64,000 nt of DNA. Origin: Rhizobium sp. ARZ01. Lineage in GTDB: Bacteria; Pseudomonadota; Alphaproteobacteria; Rhizobiales; Rhizobiaceae. Positions 33,899 to 44,361 of this stretch are shown here, in pieces. Within the stretch, counting starts at the first letter, position 1, and the number at the start of each line of letters is the position of its first letter. The position numbers and the translations under genes were made by a program. The notes beneath the pieces were generated by a model that ran no database searches, was not told where the DNA came from, and saw only the letters and a list, made by a program, of their open reading frames with translations. The DNA is taken from NCBI RefSeq assembly GCF_014851675.1, contig NZ_JACVAE010000001.1, positions 2,356,001 to 2,420,000 on the forward strand. The letters are read 5' to 3'.

Positions 33899-35947
33899 TT
33901 AGCTGTCGAGGAAGCTGCGCAGCTTGCGCGAGCGGCTCGGGTGCTTGAGCTTGCGCAGCGCCTTCGCCTCGATCTGGCGGATACGTTCGCGGGTGACCGA
34001 GAACTGCTGGCCGACTTCTTCGAGCGTGTGGTCGGTGTTCATGCCGATGCCGAAACGCATGCGCAGCACGCGCTCCTCGCGCGGCGTCAGCGACGCCAGA
34101 ACGCGGGTCGTCGTCTCGCGCAGGTTCGCCTGGATGGCAGCGTCGATCGGCAGCAGCGCGTTCTTGTCCTCGATGAAATCGCCGAGGTGTGAATCTTCTT
34201 CGTCGCCCACCGGGGTTTCGAGCGAGATCGGCTCCTTGGCGATCTTCAGCACCTTGCGGACCTTTTCGAGCGGCATGGCGAGCTTTTCCGCCAGTTCCTC
34301 CGGCGTCGGCTCGCGGCCGATCTCGTGCAGCATCTGGCGCGAGGTGCGGACGATCTTGTTGATCGTCTCGATCATGTGCACCGGAATACGGATGGTGCGG
34401 GCCTGGTCGGCGATCGAACGGGTGATCGCCTGCCGGATCCACCAGGTGGCATAGGTCGAGAACTTGTAGCCGCGGCGGTATTCGAACTTGTCGACCGCCT
34501 TCATCAGGCCGATGTTGCCTTCCTGGATCAGGTCGAGGAACTGCAGGCCGCGGTTGGTGTATTTCTTCGCAATCGAGATCACGAGACGGAGGTTGGCTTC
34601 CACCATCTCCTTCTTGGCGATGCGTGCCTCGCGCTCGCCCTTCTGCACCATCGAGACGATGCGGCGGAACTCGGCGATCGAAATGCCGGTTTCGGTTGCG
34701 AGATTCTGGATCTCCTGGCGGATATCGCGGATCGTCGCGTTCTCGTTCTTGGCGAATTCCTTCCAGCCGCGGGCGGCGAGGTTACCGATCGACTTCATCC
34801 AGTTCGGATCGAGTTCGGCGCCAGAATACTGCTCCAGGAATGAATCGCGCTTGACGCCATAGCTTTCGGCAAGGCGCAGCAGGCGGCCCTCGTTCTGCAT
34901 CAGGCGCTTCGAGATATCGTAGAGCTGCTCGACCAGGCTATCGACGCGGTTCTGGTTGAGCGACAGCGACTTGACCGCCGTGATCAGCTCGTCCTTCAGC
35001 TCCTTGTAGCGGCGCTCCTGGGCGGGCGATAGCGTGCCGGTGGCGGCAAGGCGGGCTTCCACCTGCTGGTCCTGCAGCTTGCGCAGCTTCTTGTAGGTCT
35101 CGGCGATTGTATCGAGCGTCTCCATTACCTGCGGACGGAGCTCGGCTTCCATGGCCGCGAGCGAGAGGTTCGATTCGTCGTCGTCCTCTTCCTCTTCTTC
35201 CGGAGCCGGCATGTCGCCGCCGACATTGGTGATGTCGTCGTCGCTCGGCGTACGCGCCTTCTTCGCCTTTTCCTTCTCCTCGGCCGCCTTGCGGTCGGCC
35301 TCGATCTTCTCGGGGCTCTGGAACTGCGGGGCAGCCTTGGCTTCAGGCCCGGAATAGGTGGTCTCGAGATCGATGATCTCGCGCAGCAGCGTCTGGCCTT
35401 CGTTCAGCTCGTCACGCCAGATGATGATGGCCTGGAAGGTCAGCGGGCTCTCACAGAGACCGGCGATCATCGTTTCGCGGCCGGCCTCGATGCGTTTGGC
35501 AATGGCGATTTCGCCCTCGCGCGACAGCAGCTCGACCGAACCCATCTCGCGCAGGTACATGCGAACCGGATCGTCGGTGCGGTCTGTCGGTTCCTTCTTC
35601 TTGGCGGTCGCAAGCGCGGTGCCGCCGGTCGAGGTCAGTTCGCCGCCCTCGCTATCGCCTTCGTCGTCGCCGTCGTCGTCGCCGCCCTGGGCTTCCTCAG
35701 CGTCCTCGTCCTCGATGACGTTGATGCCCATTTCAGACAGCATCGACATAGTATCCTCGATCTGCTCGGAGGTGACCTCCTCAGACGGCATGACCGAGTT
35801 CAGTTCGTCCATCGTGACATAGCCGCGCTTCTTGGCGGCCTTGATCATCTTCTTGACGGCATCATCGGAAAGGTCCAGAAGCGGGCCGTCCGGTGCACCT
35901 TCGCGTTCGGTTTCGGCTTCTTCGTTTTCTTTGACCTTGGTTGCCAT
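33899..35947 (-). CDS. rpoD: RNA polymerase primary sigma factor (sigma-70)
   Basis: 682 residues, full length for the rhizobial housekeeping sigma. Region 1.1 includes [20 protein letters not shown]. An acidic linker ([20 protein letters not shown]) and the large non-conserved region typical of group 1 sigmas follow. Region 2 has [20 protein letters not shown] and [15 protein letters not shown] for -10 recognition and melting. Region 3 has [17 protein letters not shown], and region 4 has [20 protein letters not shown] for -35 recognition. It directs core polymerase to most growth promoters. It ends with a canonical terminator. dnaG, its usual upstream neighbour, is about 13.6 kb away in the same orientation. 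The name sigA is also used in rhizobia. Confidence 0.98.
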   Translation of the reverse strand: MATKVKENEEAETEREGAPDGPLLDLSDDAVKKMIKAAKKRGYVTMDELNSVMPSEEVTSEQIEDTMSMLSEMGINVIEDEDAEEAQGGDDDGDDEGDSEGGELTSTGGTALATAKKKEPTDRTDDPVRMYLREMGSVELLSREGEIAIAKRIEAGRETMIAGLCESPLTFQAIIIWRDELNEGQTLLREIIDLETTYSGPEAKAAPQFQSPEKIEADRKAAEEKEKAKKARTPSDDDITNVGGDMPAPEEEEEDDDESNLSLAAMEAELRPQVMETLDTIAETYKKLRKLQDQQVEARLAATGTLSPAQERRYKELKDELITAVKSLSLNQNRVDSLVEQLYDISKRLMQNEGRLLRLAESYGVKRDSFLEQYSGAELDPNWMKSIGNLAARGWKEFAKNENATIRDIRQEIQNLATETGISIAEFRRIVSMVQKGEREARIAKKEMVEANLRLVISIAKKYTNRGLQFLDLIQEGNIGLMKAVDKFEYRRGYKFSTYATWWIRQAITRSIADQARTIRIPVHMIETINKIVRTSRQMLHEIGREPTPEELAEKLAMPLEKVRKVLKIAKEPISLETPVGDEEDSHLGDFIEDKNALLPIDAAIQANLRETTTRVLASLTPREERVLRMRFGIGMNTDHTLEEVGQQFSVTRERIRQIEAKALRKLKHPSRSRKLRSFLDS

Positions 35948-36349
35948 CTATTCTTCGCTTTCCTGGAGTATCCGTTTCAAACCGTTGAGAACTGCGCCGG
36001 CGCCAGTCTGCATCCCGGCGCCCTGCCAACCAGTTTCACTGACCTAACGGAATGAAACCTAAATCCTGATTAACCGCGCCTTCACTTCGAAGGCTGCGGA
36101 CATGCTGCCTCGGTAACATGATTGACATGACTTCCCGATCCGCCGTACCCATCTCACCTGTGCCAGAAATGGTGATTCCCAGAATTTTCGGTTCCGTCAA
36201 GCTCTTCCGCCAAAAAACCCTGAAAACCCTTTGATTCGGGTCTTCAAGGCCAAAGGCGCCGGTTGCGGTTGCTGCACAACATGTAGGGATGGTCGCGAAA
36301 AAGACAAGGGGCGGCACCGCTCGCTGATTCGCGGCCCGTTTTCTGCCCC
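35948..36349. promoter_or_regulatory. rpoD upstream region
   Basis: About 400 bp between the tdh stop and the rpoD start on the same strand, with no credible gene. It must contain the rpoD promoter(s). No sigma hexamers are unambiguous by eye. The minus-strand frame 36036-36353 lacks any protein-like features. Confidence 0.5.
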
Positions 36350-37384
36350 TCACCAGTCCATCACCACCTTGCCGGAATTGCCGGACCGCATGGCCTCGAA
36401 GCCGTCACGGAAGTCGTCGATCGAAATGCGGTGGGTGATGATCGGAGCGAGATCGAGCCCGCCCTGAACGAAGGCGATCATCTTGTACCAGGTCTCGAAC
36501 ATCTCGCGCCCGTAGATGCCCTTCAGCGTCAGCATCTTGAAGATCACCTTGTTCCAGTCGATGCCGAAACCATCAGGCGCGATTCCGAGAATGGCGATCT
36601 TGCCGCCGTTGTTCATCGCGTCGATCATCGAGCGAAACGCCGGCGGCGCGCCCGACATTTCTAGGCCGACGTCGAATCCCTCGGTCATGCCGATCTTGGC
36701 CATCACGTCGGCGAGGTCCTCCTTCGACGCGTCGACCACATAGTCGACGCCGACTTTTCTTGCCAGTTCGAGCCGCACCGGATTGATGTCGGTGATCACG
36801 ACTTTGCGGGCGCCCGAGCGCTTCGCCACCATCGCCCCCATGATGCCGATCGGTCCGGCGCCGGTGACGAGCACGTCCTCACCGACGAGGTCAAAAGACA
36901 GTGCGGTATGCACCGCATTGCCGAACGGATCGAAGATCGCCGCAACCTCGTCCGGAACATCGTCTGGGATCGGCACGACATTGTGCTCGGGGATGCAAAC
37001 GAACTCGCCGAAGGAGCCCGGCCGGTTGACGCCGACGCCTTGCGTGTAGTGACAGAGATGACCGCGCCCTGCGCGACAATTGCGGCACTTGCCGCAGACG
37101 ATATGCCCCTCGCCGGAGACGCGTTCGCCGACATGGTACTTCGTCACGGCCGAACCAATCTCGGCGATTTCGCCGACGAACTCATGGCCGACGACCATCG
37201 GCACAGGTATTGTCTTCTGCGCCCACTGGTCCCAGTTCCAGATATGCACGTCGGTGCCGCAGATCGCCGACTTCTTCACGCGGATCAGCACATCGTTCGG
37301 ACCGGGTTCCGGTACCGGAACCTGCTCCATCCACAGACCAACTTCGGGTTTCGACTTAACCAATGCACGCATCATGTTCGACAT
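36350..37384 (-). CDS. tdh: L-threonine 3-dehydrogenase
   Basis: 344 residues, standard length. A zinc-dependent medium-chain dehydrogenase: catalytic zinc ligands in [13 protein letters not shown] and GHEFVGEI, structural zinc cysteines in [15 protein letters not shown], and the NAD-binding [20 protein letters not shown]. It oxidises L-threonine to 2-amino-3-ketobutyrate, which the neighbouring kbl product cleaves with CoA to glycine and acetyl-CoA. It starts 34 bp after the kbl stop on the same strand, forming the common kbl-tdh operon. Its motifs are those of Tdh rather than other family members ([20 protein letters not shown]). Confidence 0.97.
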   Translation of the reverse strand: MSNMMRALVKSKPEVGLWMEQVPVPEPGPNDVLIRVKKSAICGTDVHIWNWDQWAQKTIPVPMVVGHEFVGEIAEIGSAVTKYHVGERVSGEGHIVCGKCRNCRAGRGHLCHYTQGVGVNRPGSFGEFVCIPEHNVVPIPDDVPDEVAAIFDPFGNAVHTALSFDLVGEDVLVTGAGPIGIMGAMVAKRSGARKVVITDINPVRLELARKVGVDYVVDASKEDLADVMAKIGMTEGFDVGLEMSGAPPAFRSMIDAMNNGGKIAILGIAPDGFGIDWNKVIFKMLTLKGIYGREMFETWYKMIAFVQGGLDLAPIITHRISIDDFRDGFEAMRSGNSGKVVMDW

Positions 37385-37417
37385 GACGAAATCTCCGCAA
37401 GCGATTCAGAAGATTCT

Positions 37418-38605
37418 TCAAATAACGCCGAGTTCGCGTCCCACTTCAGTAAAGACGGAAATGGCTTTCCTGACGTCAGCCTCGCTGTGGGCGGCTGACA
37501 TCTGGGTGCGGATGCGGGCCTGGCCCTTCGGCACGACGGGGAAGGAGAAGCCGATGACGTAGACGCCCTTCTGAAGCATCCGCGCCGCCATTTCCTGGGC
37601 GAGCGCCGCATCCCCCAGCATAACCGGGATGATCGGATGCCCCTCGCCCGCCAGCCTGAAGCCGAGCTTCGTCATCTCGGCGCGGAAGAGATCGGCATTG
37701 GCATAAAGGCGGGCGCGCAGCGCGTCGCCGTGCTCGATCAGATCGAAGACCTTCAGCGAGGCGGCGGCGATGACAGGCGCCAGCGTGTTGGAGAAGAGAT
37801 AGGGTCGCGAGCGCTGGCGCAGCCAGTCGACCACCTCGGCCTTGGCCGACGTATAGCCGCCGGAGGCGCCGCCGAGCGCCTTGCCGAGCGTGCCGGTGAT
37901 GATGTCGACGCGCCCCTCGACGCCGCAGTATTCGGGCGAGCCCCGGCCGTGTTTGCCGACGAAACCGACGGCGTGGCTGTCGTCCACCATGACCATCGCC
38001 CCGTATTTCTCGGCAAGGTCGCAGACACCTTGAAGATTGGCAATGATACCGTCCATGGAAAAGACGCCGTCGGTGGCGATCAGCTTAAAGCGACTGCCTT
38101 CGGCCTTCTTCAATTCCTCTTCGAGGGCCGCCATGTCGTTGTTCGCATAGCGGAAGCGTTTGGCCTTGGAGAGGCGCACGCCGTCGATGATCGAGGCGTG
38201 GTTCAGCGCGTCCGAGATGATCGCATCCTCTTCGGAGAGCAGCGCCTCGAACAGGCCGCCATTGGCATCGAAGCAGGAGGAATAAAGGATCGTGTCCTCC
38301 ATGCCGAGGAAGGACGAGATCTTCGCCTCCAGCTGCTTGTGCTCCTCCTGCGTGCCGCAGATGAAGCGGACCGAGGCCATGCCGTAGCCGTAGCGATCGA
38401 GCGCCGTCTTGGCGGCCTCGGCCAATTCCTCGCTGTCGGCAAGGCCGAGATAATTGTTGGCGCAGAAGTTCAGGACGCGCTGGCCGGAAGCGACCTCGAT
38501 CGTACCCGCCTGCTTGGAGGTGATAACGCGCTCGGACTTGTAGAGACCGGCGGTCTTCAGGTCTTCGAGTTCGCTGCGCAAGTGGGAGAGGAAGGCGGCG
38601 GTCAT
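37418..38605 (-). CDS. kbl: 2-amino-3-ketobutyrate CoA ligase (glycine C-acetyltransferase)
   Basis: 395 residues from ATG 38605 ([20 protein letters not shown]), matching family length; the frame extends to 38779 without homology. It is an alpha-oxoamine synthase, fold type I PLP enzyme. [16 protein letters not shown] is near the N-terminus, SCFDANGG and [15 protein letters not shown] precede [15 protein letters not shown], and the PLP lysine is in [14 protein letters not shown]. It converts 2-amino-3-ketobutyrate plus CoA to glycine and acetyl-CoA in threonine breakdown. It is first in the operon with tdh. Confidence 0.97.
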   Translation of the reverse strand: MTAAFLSHLRSELEDLKTAGLYKSERVITSKQAGTIEVASGQRVLNFCANNYLGLADSEELAEAAKTALDRYGYGMASVRFICGTQEEHKQLEAKISSFLGMEDTILYSSCFDANGGLFEALLSEEDAIISDALNHASIIDGVRLSKAKRFRYANNDMAALEEELKKAEGSRFKLIATDGVFSMDGIIANLQGVCDLAEKYGAMVMVDDSHAVGFVGKHGRGSPEYCGVEGRVDIITGTLGKALGGASGGYTSAKAEVVDWLRQRSRPYLFSNTLAPVIAAASLKVFDLIEHGDALRARLYANADLFRAEMTKLGFRLAGEGHPIIPVMLGDAALAQEMAARMLQKGVYVIGFSFPVVPKGQARIRTQMSAAHSEADVRKAISVFTEVGRELGVI

Positions 38606-38759
38606 CGGCAAGGTCTCCGAGAGGGCAGGATCGTGGCGTTCTATCATGCCGGCAGCCGTCGTGCAGCCGGGAAACGGAGGTGCATATAGTTCTCCCGGGT
38701 GATCCTGTCCGCGATCACCGTTCAAGGCGAAACGCGCTGGCGACCGGGCTACCGCAGCG

Positions 38760-39215
38760 TCACACCTGGCTCGCCGCATAGGCGGCGATCAGACCGTCGA
38801 ACTCCTCCATGGCCGGAAACGTGTCGTAGCTGTGCGCCGCCGGCGTCTTTGCCCAGGGCAGCTTGGCATTGGTACAGGTCTCGATAAACGGGCTGTACCA
38901 GCCCGTGTCCTCCAGCATGGTTGGCCGAACGCCGACAAAGAAATCGAGGCCCGGCGTCCGCGTGAACATCCACGTCATGCAGTCCGGGCAGAAATGATGG
39001 CCAGCCTCCTTGTTCGCGCCGGCGATGACCGGCTCGCCCTCCGTGACGGCAAAGCCTTCCGCCGGGATCGCGGCGGTCAACGAGTAGGCGCTGCTCGACA
39101 TGCGCTGGCAGCCCCTGCAATGACAGGCCATCGTCAGCAGCGGCGATGCGCTGATGCGGATTTTGACGCGCCCGCACCGGCACGCGCCATCCAAAGGTAG
39201 TTTCAAGGCTGTCAT
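38760..39215 (-). CDS. GFA-family (CENP-V/glutathione-dependent formaldehyde-activating-like) zinc protein
   Basis: 151 residues from ATG 39215, with GGAGGAG six bases upstream. The zinc-binding cysteines of the GFA fold are in [27 protein letters not shown] and [12 protein letters not shown]. The family is named for Gfa, once thought to accelerate formaldehyde-glutathione addition, but most members, including short ones like this, have no demonstrated activity. It lies between kbl and recQ on the same strand, with gaps of about 150 and 90 bp. The C-terminal [20 protein letters not shown] region is typical for rhizobial members. Confidence 0.88.
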   Translation of the reverse strand: MTALKLPLDGACRCGRVKIRISASPLLTMACHCRGCQRMSSSAYSLTAAIPAEGFAVTEGEPVIAGANKEAGHHFCPDCMTWMFTRTPGLDFFVGVRPTMLEDTGWYSPFIETCTNAKLPWAKTPAAHSYDTFPAMEEFDGLIAAYAASQV

Positions 39216-39302
39216 GTTGCTCTCCTCCACGTTTCGTTAATGGACAATATACTCGGATACCATGGGCCCGTTGGGATCAGTCGGCCGCCGCCCAGCCCGC
39301 GC

Positions 39303-41168
39303 CTATTCACCAGCATAATCCTCGATCACCCGCAGAAACGCCTCGCCAAACCGCTCGCGCTTGCTCTGGCCGATGCCGGGGATGTCGAGCAGTTCGTCCC
39401 AGTCGCTCGGCCGTTCCTTGGCGAGCGCGATCAGGGTGGCATCGGGGAAGACGACGTAGGGCGGCACGTCGAGGTCCTTGGCGATCGACAGGCGTTCGGC
39501 GCGCAGCTTTTCGAACAGTTCGAGATCGGAACCGGCAAGATCGGCTCGCTCACGCGCGGAGGCCGATTTCTGGCCCTTGGCGCGGCCGGAGACCGGGCGG
39601 TCTTTGCGGAAACCGACCTCGCGCTCGCGGCGGAAGACGGCGCGGGCCTCGGGCTCCAGCTTCATTGCACCGAAGGCCGTGTGGTCGATGCGGATCAGGC
39701 CCATGGCCAGCAACTGGCGGAAGACCGATTGCCAGGTACGGCCGGGAATGGCCTTGCCGGCGCCGAAGACCGGCATATCGACGTGTCCGAAGCGCTCGGT
39801 CTTCTCGTTGACGCTACCGAGCAGCACGTCGATGACATGGCCGGCACCAAAACGCTCGCCGGTGCGATAGACGGCCGCGAGTGCGGTGATTGCGGCCTCC
39901 GTGCCGTCCCAGGTTTCGACCGGGTTGCGGCAGGTGTCGCAATTGCCGCAGCCGCCGGCATGGGCCTCGCCGAAATGGCCAAGGATCGCCTGCCTGCGGC
40001 AGGAAACCGTCTCGCATATGGCGAGCAGCGCGTTCAGCTTGGCGCGCTCGACGCGCTTAATCTCCTCGGCCGCTTCCCCTTCGTCGATCATGCGGCGGCG
40101 CTGCATCACATCGGCCATGCCATAGGCCATCCAGACCTCCGACGGCTGGCCGTCGCGCCCCGCACGCCCCGTTTCCTGATAGTAGGCCTCGACCGAGCCC
40201 GGCAGGTCGAGATGGGCCACATAGCGCACATCCGGCTTGTCGATGCCCATGCCGAAGGCGACGGTGGCGACGAGGCAGAGGTTTTCCTCCTTCAGGAAGG
40301 CATCCTGATGGGCATCGCGAACGGCGCGGTCGAGACCGGCGTGATAGGGCAGCGCCCGGATGCCTTGCTTGTCCAGCCACTCGGCCGTGTCCTCCACCTT
40401 GGCGCGCGACAGGCAGTAGACAATACCGCTGGCATCCTTGTGGCGGGAAAGGAAGCGAAGAAGCTGCTGGCGCGGCTGGTCGCGCTCGACGATGTCGTAG
40501 GAAATGTTCGGCCGGTCGAAGGAGGTGGTGAACACCTTCGCGCCGGCGAGCGACAGCCGCTCGATGATGTCCTCGCGCGTGTGCGGATCCGCGGTCGCGG
40601 TCAGTGCGATCCGCGGCACGCCGGGATAACGCTGGGCGAGGCAGTCGAGCGCACGGTATTCGGGGCGGAAATCATGGCCCCATTGCGAGACGCAATGCGC
40701 CTCGTCGATGGCAAAGAGCGAGATTCGGGCATTGCCGATCAGATCAGTGAACCCCTCGGTGACGATGCGCTCTGGCGTGACATAGAGAAGATCGAGCTCG
40801 CCGGAACGGATCGCCCGCATGACGGCGACGGCCTCCTCGCGCGACAGCGAAGAATTCAGCGCCGCAGCGCGCACGCCAAGCTGCTTAAGCGCCTCCACTT
40901 GGTCGCGCATCAAGGCAATTAGCGGCGAGACGACGATGCCGACACCATCGCGGCAAAGCGCCGGAATCTGGAAACAGAGCGACTTGCCGGCACCGGTCGG
41001 AAAGAGCACGACAGCATCGCCGCCGCCCGCCACATGCTCGATAACCGCCTGCTGCTTGCCGCGAAAGGCGTCGTAGCCGTAGACACGCTTGAGCACGTCG
41101 AGGGGCGCGCGGGCGGCATCGAACAGGCGGTCGGTCGAAAATGGCGGATCGGGTCTTTCGGGCGGCAT
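39303..41168 (-). CDS. recQ: ATP-dependent DNA helicase RecQ
   Basis: 621 residues. Superfamily 2 helicase with Walker A in [17 protein letters not shown], the DEAH box in [27 protein letters not shown]-type motif III ([14 protein letters not shown]) and motif VI in [16 protein letters not shown]. The RQC zinc site ([17 protein letters not shown]) and winged helix follow, and an HRDC domain closes the protein ([20 protein letters not shown]). It unwinds DNA 3'-5' in recombination repair and fork processing. The start follows GAAAGAGACC. It is a single gene in the same direction as the kbl-tdh group. Confidence 0.97.
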   Translation of the reverse strand: MPPERPDPPFSTDRLFDAARAPLDVLKRVYGYDAFRGKQQAVIEHVAGGGDAVVLFPTGAGKSLCFQIPALCRDGVGIVVSPLIALMRDQVEALKQLGVRAAALNSSLSREEAVAVMRAIRSGELDLLYVTPERIVTEGFTDLIGNARISLFAIDEAHCVSQWGHDFRPEYRALDCLAQRYPGVPRIALTATADPHTREDIIERLSLAGAKVFTTSFDRPNISYDIVERDQPRQQLLRFLSRHKDASGIVYCLSRAKVEDTAEWLDKQGIRALPYHAGLDRAVRDAHQDAFLKEENLCLVATVAFGMGIDKPDVRYVAHLDLPGSVEAYYQETGRAGRDGQPSEVWMAYGMADVMQRRRMIDEGEAAEEIKRVERAKLNALLAICETVSCRRQAILGHFGEAHAGGCGNCDTCRNPVETWDGTEAAITALAAVYRTGERFGAGHVIDVLLGSVNEKTERFGHVDMPVFGAGKAIPGRTWQSVFRQLLAMGLIRIDHTAFGAMKLEPEARAVFRREREVGFRKDRPVSGRAKGQKSASARERADLAGSDLELFEKLRAERLSIAKDLDVPPYVVFPDATLIALAKERPSDWDELLDIPGIGQSKRERFGEAFLRVIEDYAGE

Positions 41169-41297
41169 CGGTCTCTTTCGGGAATCGCCCGCGTATCATC
41201 GCCAGACGGCGCAGCGGTGCAAGGGGTGACGACCGAAGTTCCACGCCGTCCGGCAGCAAGCACCAGCGGCTGCTTCTGGCTCAAAGCAGACGTCAGG

Positions 41298-42179
41298 TCA
41301 TGCGCTTGCCAGATGGTCGAAGAGGTTTTGAGCAGTCGGGGTTATATCAAGGCTAGCGGCGACGCACACTGAGAGGTGTCGCCGGGCCCATGCGTCTACC
41401 AGCGGCGTAATGGAAATGCGACATGTTCGCTTGCACCGTCGAGCCACTGTCTCTGGAACAACCGCAACGCCAACACCATCACCTGCCACTGAACATATTG
41501 CTTCGAACGTGCGCAGCCTGATCCGGCATCGGAGCTTTACGCCGAGCCTGTCAGCTTGAGCGTCAATATGACCTTGCAGTGCGCCGCCTTCCAGACCCAC
41601 GAAATATTCTTCAGCGAGGCCGGAGAACCGGACTTCTTTTTCAGCCGCGAGCCAATGTGTCTGGGCCGACACCACTACGAGCTTGCTCACCGCAAAGGGT
41701 TTGAGAACCAGTTCCTCGTTAGCGGCTGCATCCGACAATACGCCGATGTCGGCAAACCCTGCCGCCACGTTGCGTGCAATCTCATGACTCTGGCGCTCCC
41801 GAAGATCAACATCGACCTGCGGATGCGCGGCAAGCCATGGCGACAGTCGTGCCGGAAGAACTTCCACGATGGCCGCTGTGTTGGCAACAACACGGATGCT
41901 CGCCCGTATCCCCTTCGCGTAGCGCCCTAACTCTCCACGCATGAGAGCGGCTTGATTGAGAATTTCGCGGGCATGATGGGAAAGGGCTTCACCCGCCTCC
42001 GTCAGAGCTACGCCCCGGCGACCCCTTTCCAACAGCCGAACCTGCCCCGTTGCCTCCATCTCCCGCAGTCGATCACTGGCCGCAGCAAGAGAGAGTCCGA
42101 TGTCCGCCGCGCCGTGGGTGATGCTGCCAGCGTCAGCGACGGCGAGGAAAAGCCTTAGGTCAGTGAAGTCAAAGCGCAT
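41298..42179 (-). CDS. LysR-family transcriptional regulator
   Basis: 293 residues. The N-terminal winged helix-turn-helix reads FTDLRLFLAVADAGSITHGA, then ADIGLSLAAASDRLREMEA and LLERGRRGVALTEAGEALSH, all standard LysR. The effector domain follows (residues about 95-293; FADIGVLSDAAANEELVLKP, GDGVGVAVVPETVARR). It is divergent from the TauE/SafE-type exporter gene at 42266, and a 10-7-10 palindrome lies between them, so it very probably controls the exporter and itself in response to an unidentified ligand, perhaps a sulphur or organic acid compound. No close named relative was recognised. Confidence 0.93.
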   Translation of the reverse strand: MRFDFTDLRLFLAVADAGSITHGAADIGLSLAAASDRLREMEATGQVRLLERGRRGVALTEAGEALSHHAREILNQAALMRGELGRYAKGIRASIRVVANTAAIVEVLPARLSPWLAAHPQVDVDLRERQSHEIARNVAAGFADIGVLSDAAANEELVLKPFAVSKLVVVSAQTHWLAAEKEVRFSGLAEEYFVGLEGGALQGHIDAQADRLGVKLRCRIRLRTFEAICSVAGDGVGVAVVPETVARRCKRTCRISITPLVDAWARRHLSVCVAASLDITPTAQNLFDHLASA

Positions 42180-42199
42180 TTTGGAAGGTTACAACTGAT

Positions 42200-42226
42200 C
42201 CAGCCTTCGGTCTAGGCGAAGGCTGG
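42200..42226. promoter_or_regulatory. Perfect inverted repeat, likely LysR operator
   Basis: CCAGCCTTCG and CGAAGGCTGG are separated by 7 bp in the 86-bp gap between divergent lysR-type and exporter genes. The inner part, TTCG-N7-CGAA, fits the T-N11-A interrupted palindrome bound by LysR regulators. Its centre is about 35 bp from the regulator start. Confidence 0.7.
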
Positions 42227-42265
42227 CTACGGAAGTGCCGCATTGTGGATGATCTCGCAGAGCGT

Positions 42266-43027
42266 ATGAGAAAGATCATGAACGACCTCTCAATCTCTTT
42301 GCTGCTCGCTGTCACTGCTACATTCTTTGCCGCCGGTATCGTCAAAGGTGTGGCCGGCATGGGCCTCCCGACCGTTGCGATGGGTATTCTCGGCGGACTG
42401 CTCTCACCGCTTGCGGCAGCATCGTTGCTCATCATCCCGTCGTTCGTGACAAACGTCTGGCAATTGCTAGCTGGTCCGAGCTTCATGGGCATCGTGCGGC
42501 GGCTTTGGACGATGACGGTAGGGATCTTCGCCGGTACGCTGGCCAGTACGTCTATGCTGACAGGCGGCGCTACTAGGCTGAGCACCTTTATGCTTGGCCT
42601 CGCGCTCACTGTGTACGCCGTCTACACGCTGCTCGCAAAATCCTACCACATCAACCCAAGACATGAATGCTGGCTCTCGCCTGGGATCGGATTGATCACG
42701 GGCCTCATTGCAGGTGCAACAGGCGTGTTCGTCATTCCGGCTGTGCCGTATGTCCAGGCGCTCGGTTTTGAAAAGGATGATCTCGTTCAGGCACTCGGCC
42801 ATTCCTTTACGGTTTCTACGGTTGCGCTTGCCGTCGGGCTCGCTTCAAGTGGGGCGTTCCATATTGAAGGACTATCGCTTTCTGCACTTGCTATCGTCCC
42901 GGCATTGGTCGGGATGTGGGCGGGCCAGTACATCAGACGAGCGGTCAGCCCCGCCATGTTCAAACGCTGTTTTCTGATCGCACTTGCGCTACTTGGCGCA
43001 GAGATGATGTTGCGTAGTGTCTGGTAG
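42266..43027 (+). CDS. TauE/SafE-family anion exporter
   Basis: About 253 residues, depending on start (GTG 42245, ATG 42266 or ATG 42278; none has a strong ribosome site). Around eight hydrophobic segments occur, in the two-repeat arrangement of the family: LLLAVTATFFAAGIVKGVAG with GMGLPTVAMGILGGLLSPLA, and the second repeat IGLITGLIAGATGVFVIPAV. The G(x)GGGxxxxP-type helices are typical. Members export sulfite, sulfoacetate or related organosulphonates, while many have unknown substrates. Divergent transcription from a LysR gene with a shared operator indicates inducible expression. Confidence 0.88.
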   Translation: MRKIMNDLSISLLLAVTATFFAAGIVKGVAGMGLPTVAMGILGGLLSPLAAASLLIIPSFVTNVWQLLAGPSFMGIVRRLWTMTVGIFAGTLASTSMLTGGATRLSTFMLGLALTVYAVYTLLAKSYHINPRHECWLSPGIGLITGLIAGATGVFVIPAVPYVQALGFEKDDLVQALGHSFTVSTVALAVGLASSGAFHIEGLSLSALAIVPALVGMWAGQYIRRAVSPAMFKRCFLIALALLGAEMMLRSVW

Positions 43028-43232
43028 TCCTATTCCTCTAGCATGACCAGTTGTGGGGCGAAGCGGACGAAGGCCGAGGACTGCTTTAGGCGCACAACGC
43101 GGTCATGCCCTGCGAGCAAAAGATAGCTAGTCTTGCACGGTGTCCGCTGCACGTCAGGCCGGCCAGCCATTTGTAAATGTTGGGCGCGCGGCTTAGCTTT
43201 GCTCGCTTGTGAGCCTTGGGAGGATTCATGCG

Positions 43233-43736
43233 ATGAACGAACTTTCAGCGCCGAATCCAGTTTTGGAGCTGGTCCTCGGCACTCTGACAATGATTGTCAT
43301 AATTTTCGTGCACGGCGTGGGCATCCGGGCGATCAACCGGCAGTTCAGCAGGTGCTGGATTCACGTAAGCGACACCACCCCACTTTGGCGGCTTGATGGG
43401 ATGCTTGCGCTGATCATCGGATCTCTGGCAACTCTACACTTCACAGAAACGCTGCTCTGGGCCGCCCCCGTGTTTGCGTTGGGACTCATTCCTTCTTTGC
43501 GTGATAGCTATTACTACGTGCTGCAGAGTTATACGACGCTTGGCACGGGAGTCGTCAGCTTGCCGGATCAATGGCGGTTGATCGGCCCCATCATAGCGAT
43601 GTCGGGCTTGTTCACATTCGGGTGGACTGCCAGCGTTCTGGTAAGCGTGATGACCGAGTTCGGGAAGATGGACAGGGCACGGGCCGAACGCCACAAGGGC
43701 CGCAGTCCGTCCGAGGATGCAGGTGGGCGAGCATGA
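43233..43736 (+). CDS. Two-helix ion-channel-like membrane protein
   Basis: 167 residues from ATG 43233, preceded by GGGAGG. Hydrophobic segments at about residues 10-32 (LVLGTLTMIVIIFVHGVGIR), 55-75 (MLALIIGSLATLHFTETLLW) and 125-150 flank a pore-loop-like stretch SYYYVLQSYTTLGTGVVSLP. The layout resembles the bacterial Ion_trans_2/2TM potassium-channel families, in which the filter is TVGYG; here it reads TLGTG, so potassium selectivity is doubtful. The C-terminal WRLIGPIIAMSGLFTFGWTA is the conserved inner helix of this subgroup. The cytoplasmic tail is short and charged. It follows the exporter gene by 205 bp and may be independent. Confidence 0.65.
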   Translation: MNELSAPNPVLELVLGTLTMIVIIFVHGVGIRAINRQFSRCWIHVSDTTPLWRLDGMLALIIGSLATLHFTETLLWAAPVFALGLIPSLRDSYYYVLQSYTTLGTGVVSLPDQWRLIGPIIAMSGLFTFGWTASVLVSVMTEFGKMDRARAERHKGRSPSEDAGGRA

Positions 43737-43887
43737 TCGCCTGCACTGTTCAAGGCGCCGGCCCCTCCGCCTGAATGAGGTTCGCCCCTTCTGGGCGGGA
43801 CAGTCATCTAGTTCCTGATGCCATATGCCGCTTGGGAGCGAGCGGACACGCCCTGGCAGCAACTAGGGCCGCAAGACGTGAAGAGCG

Positions 43888-44361
43888 TCAACCGCGCCGC
43901 GCCGCCTCGATTGCGGCGACGTCGATTTTCCTCATGGTCATCATGGCATCAAACGCGCGCTTTGCTTCGTCGCCGCCGGCTGCCAGCGCGTCCATCAGGA
44001 CCCGCGGCGTGATTTGCCAGGAAATCCCCCACCTGTCCTTGCACCAGCCGCACTCGCTCTCCTGGCCGCCGTTGCCGACGATGGCATTCCAGTAGCGGTC
44101 GGTCTCCTCCTGATCGTCGGTGGAGATCTGGAAGGAGAAGGCTTCATTGTGTGCGAACACGGGCCCCCCGTTCAGGCCGAGACAGGGAATCCCCGCAACT
44201 GTGAATTCGACCGTCAACACGTCGCCCTCCTTGCCTGCCGGGTAGTCGCTGGGCGCACGGAGCACGGCACCCATCCTGCTGTCAGGAAAGATCCCGCAGT
44301 AGAAGCGAGCGGCAGCCTCGGCGTCCTTATCGAACCAGAGGCAAATCGTATTCTTTGCCAT
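43888..44361 (-). CDS. VOC-family protein (PhnB-like)
   Basis: 157 residues from ATG 44361, preceded by AAAGGAGCACCCA. MAKNTICLWFDKDAEAAARF and YCGIFPDSRMGAVLRAPSDY, FTVAGIPCLGLNGG, FSFQISTDDQEETDRYWNAI and ECGWCKDRWGISWQITPRVL are the marks of the 3-demethylubiquinone-9 methyltransferase-like/PhnB branch of the vicinal oxygen chelate superfamily. Despite old names, no methyltransferase activity is implied; members are small dimeric metal-binding or resistance-type proteins of unknown substrate. The frame stays open to 44547 (MEFPTFPGLKFRPLAPADD), possibly the end of another coding segment, but the ribosome site favours 44361. Confidence 0.85.
   Translation of the reverse strand: MAKNTICLWFDKDAEAAARFYCGIFPDSRMGAVLRAPSDYPAGKEGDVLTVEFTVAGIPCLGLNGGPVFAHNEAFSFQISTDDQEETDRYWNAIVGNGGQESECGWCKDRWGISWQITPRVLMDALAAGGDEAKRAFDAMMTMRKIDVAAIEAARRG

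Noticed and set aside
36036..36353. 105-residue minus-strand frame upstream of rpoD
   Set aside because: No ribosome site, domain or conserved feature; better explained as promoter region.
39240..40922. 560-residue plus-strand frame opposite recQ
   Set aside because: Antisense to a clear RecQ with all helicase motifs; no domain or ribosome site.
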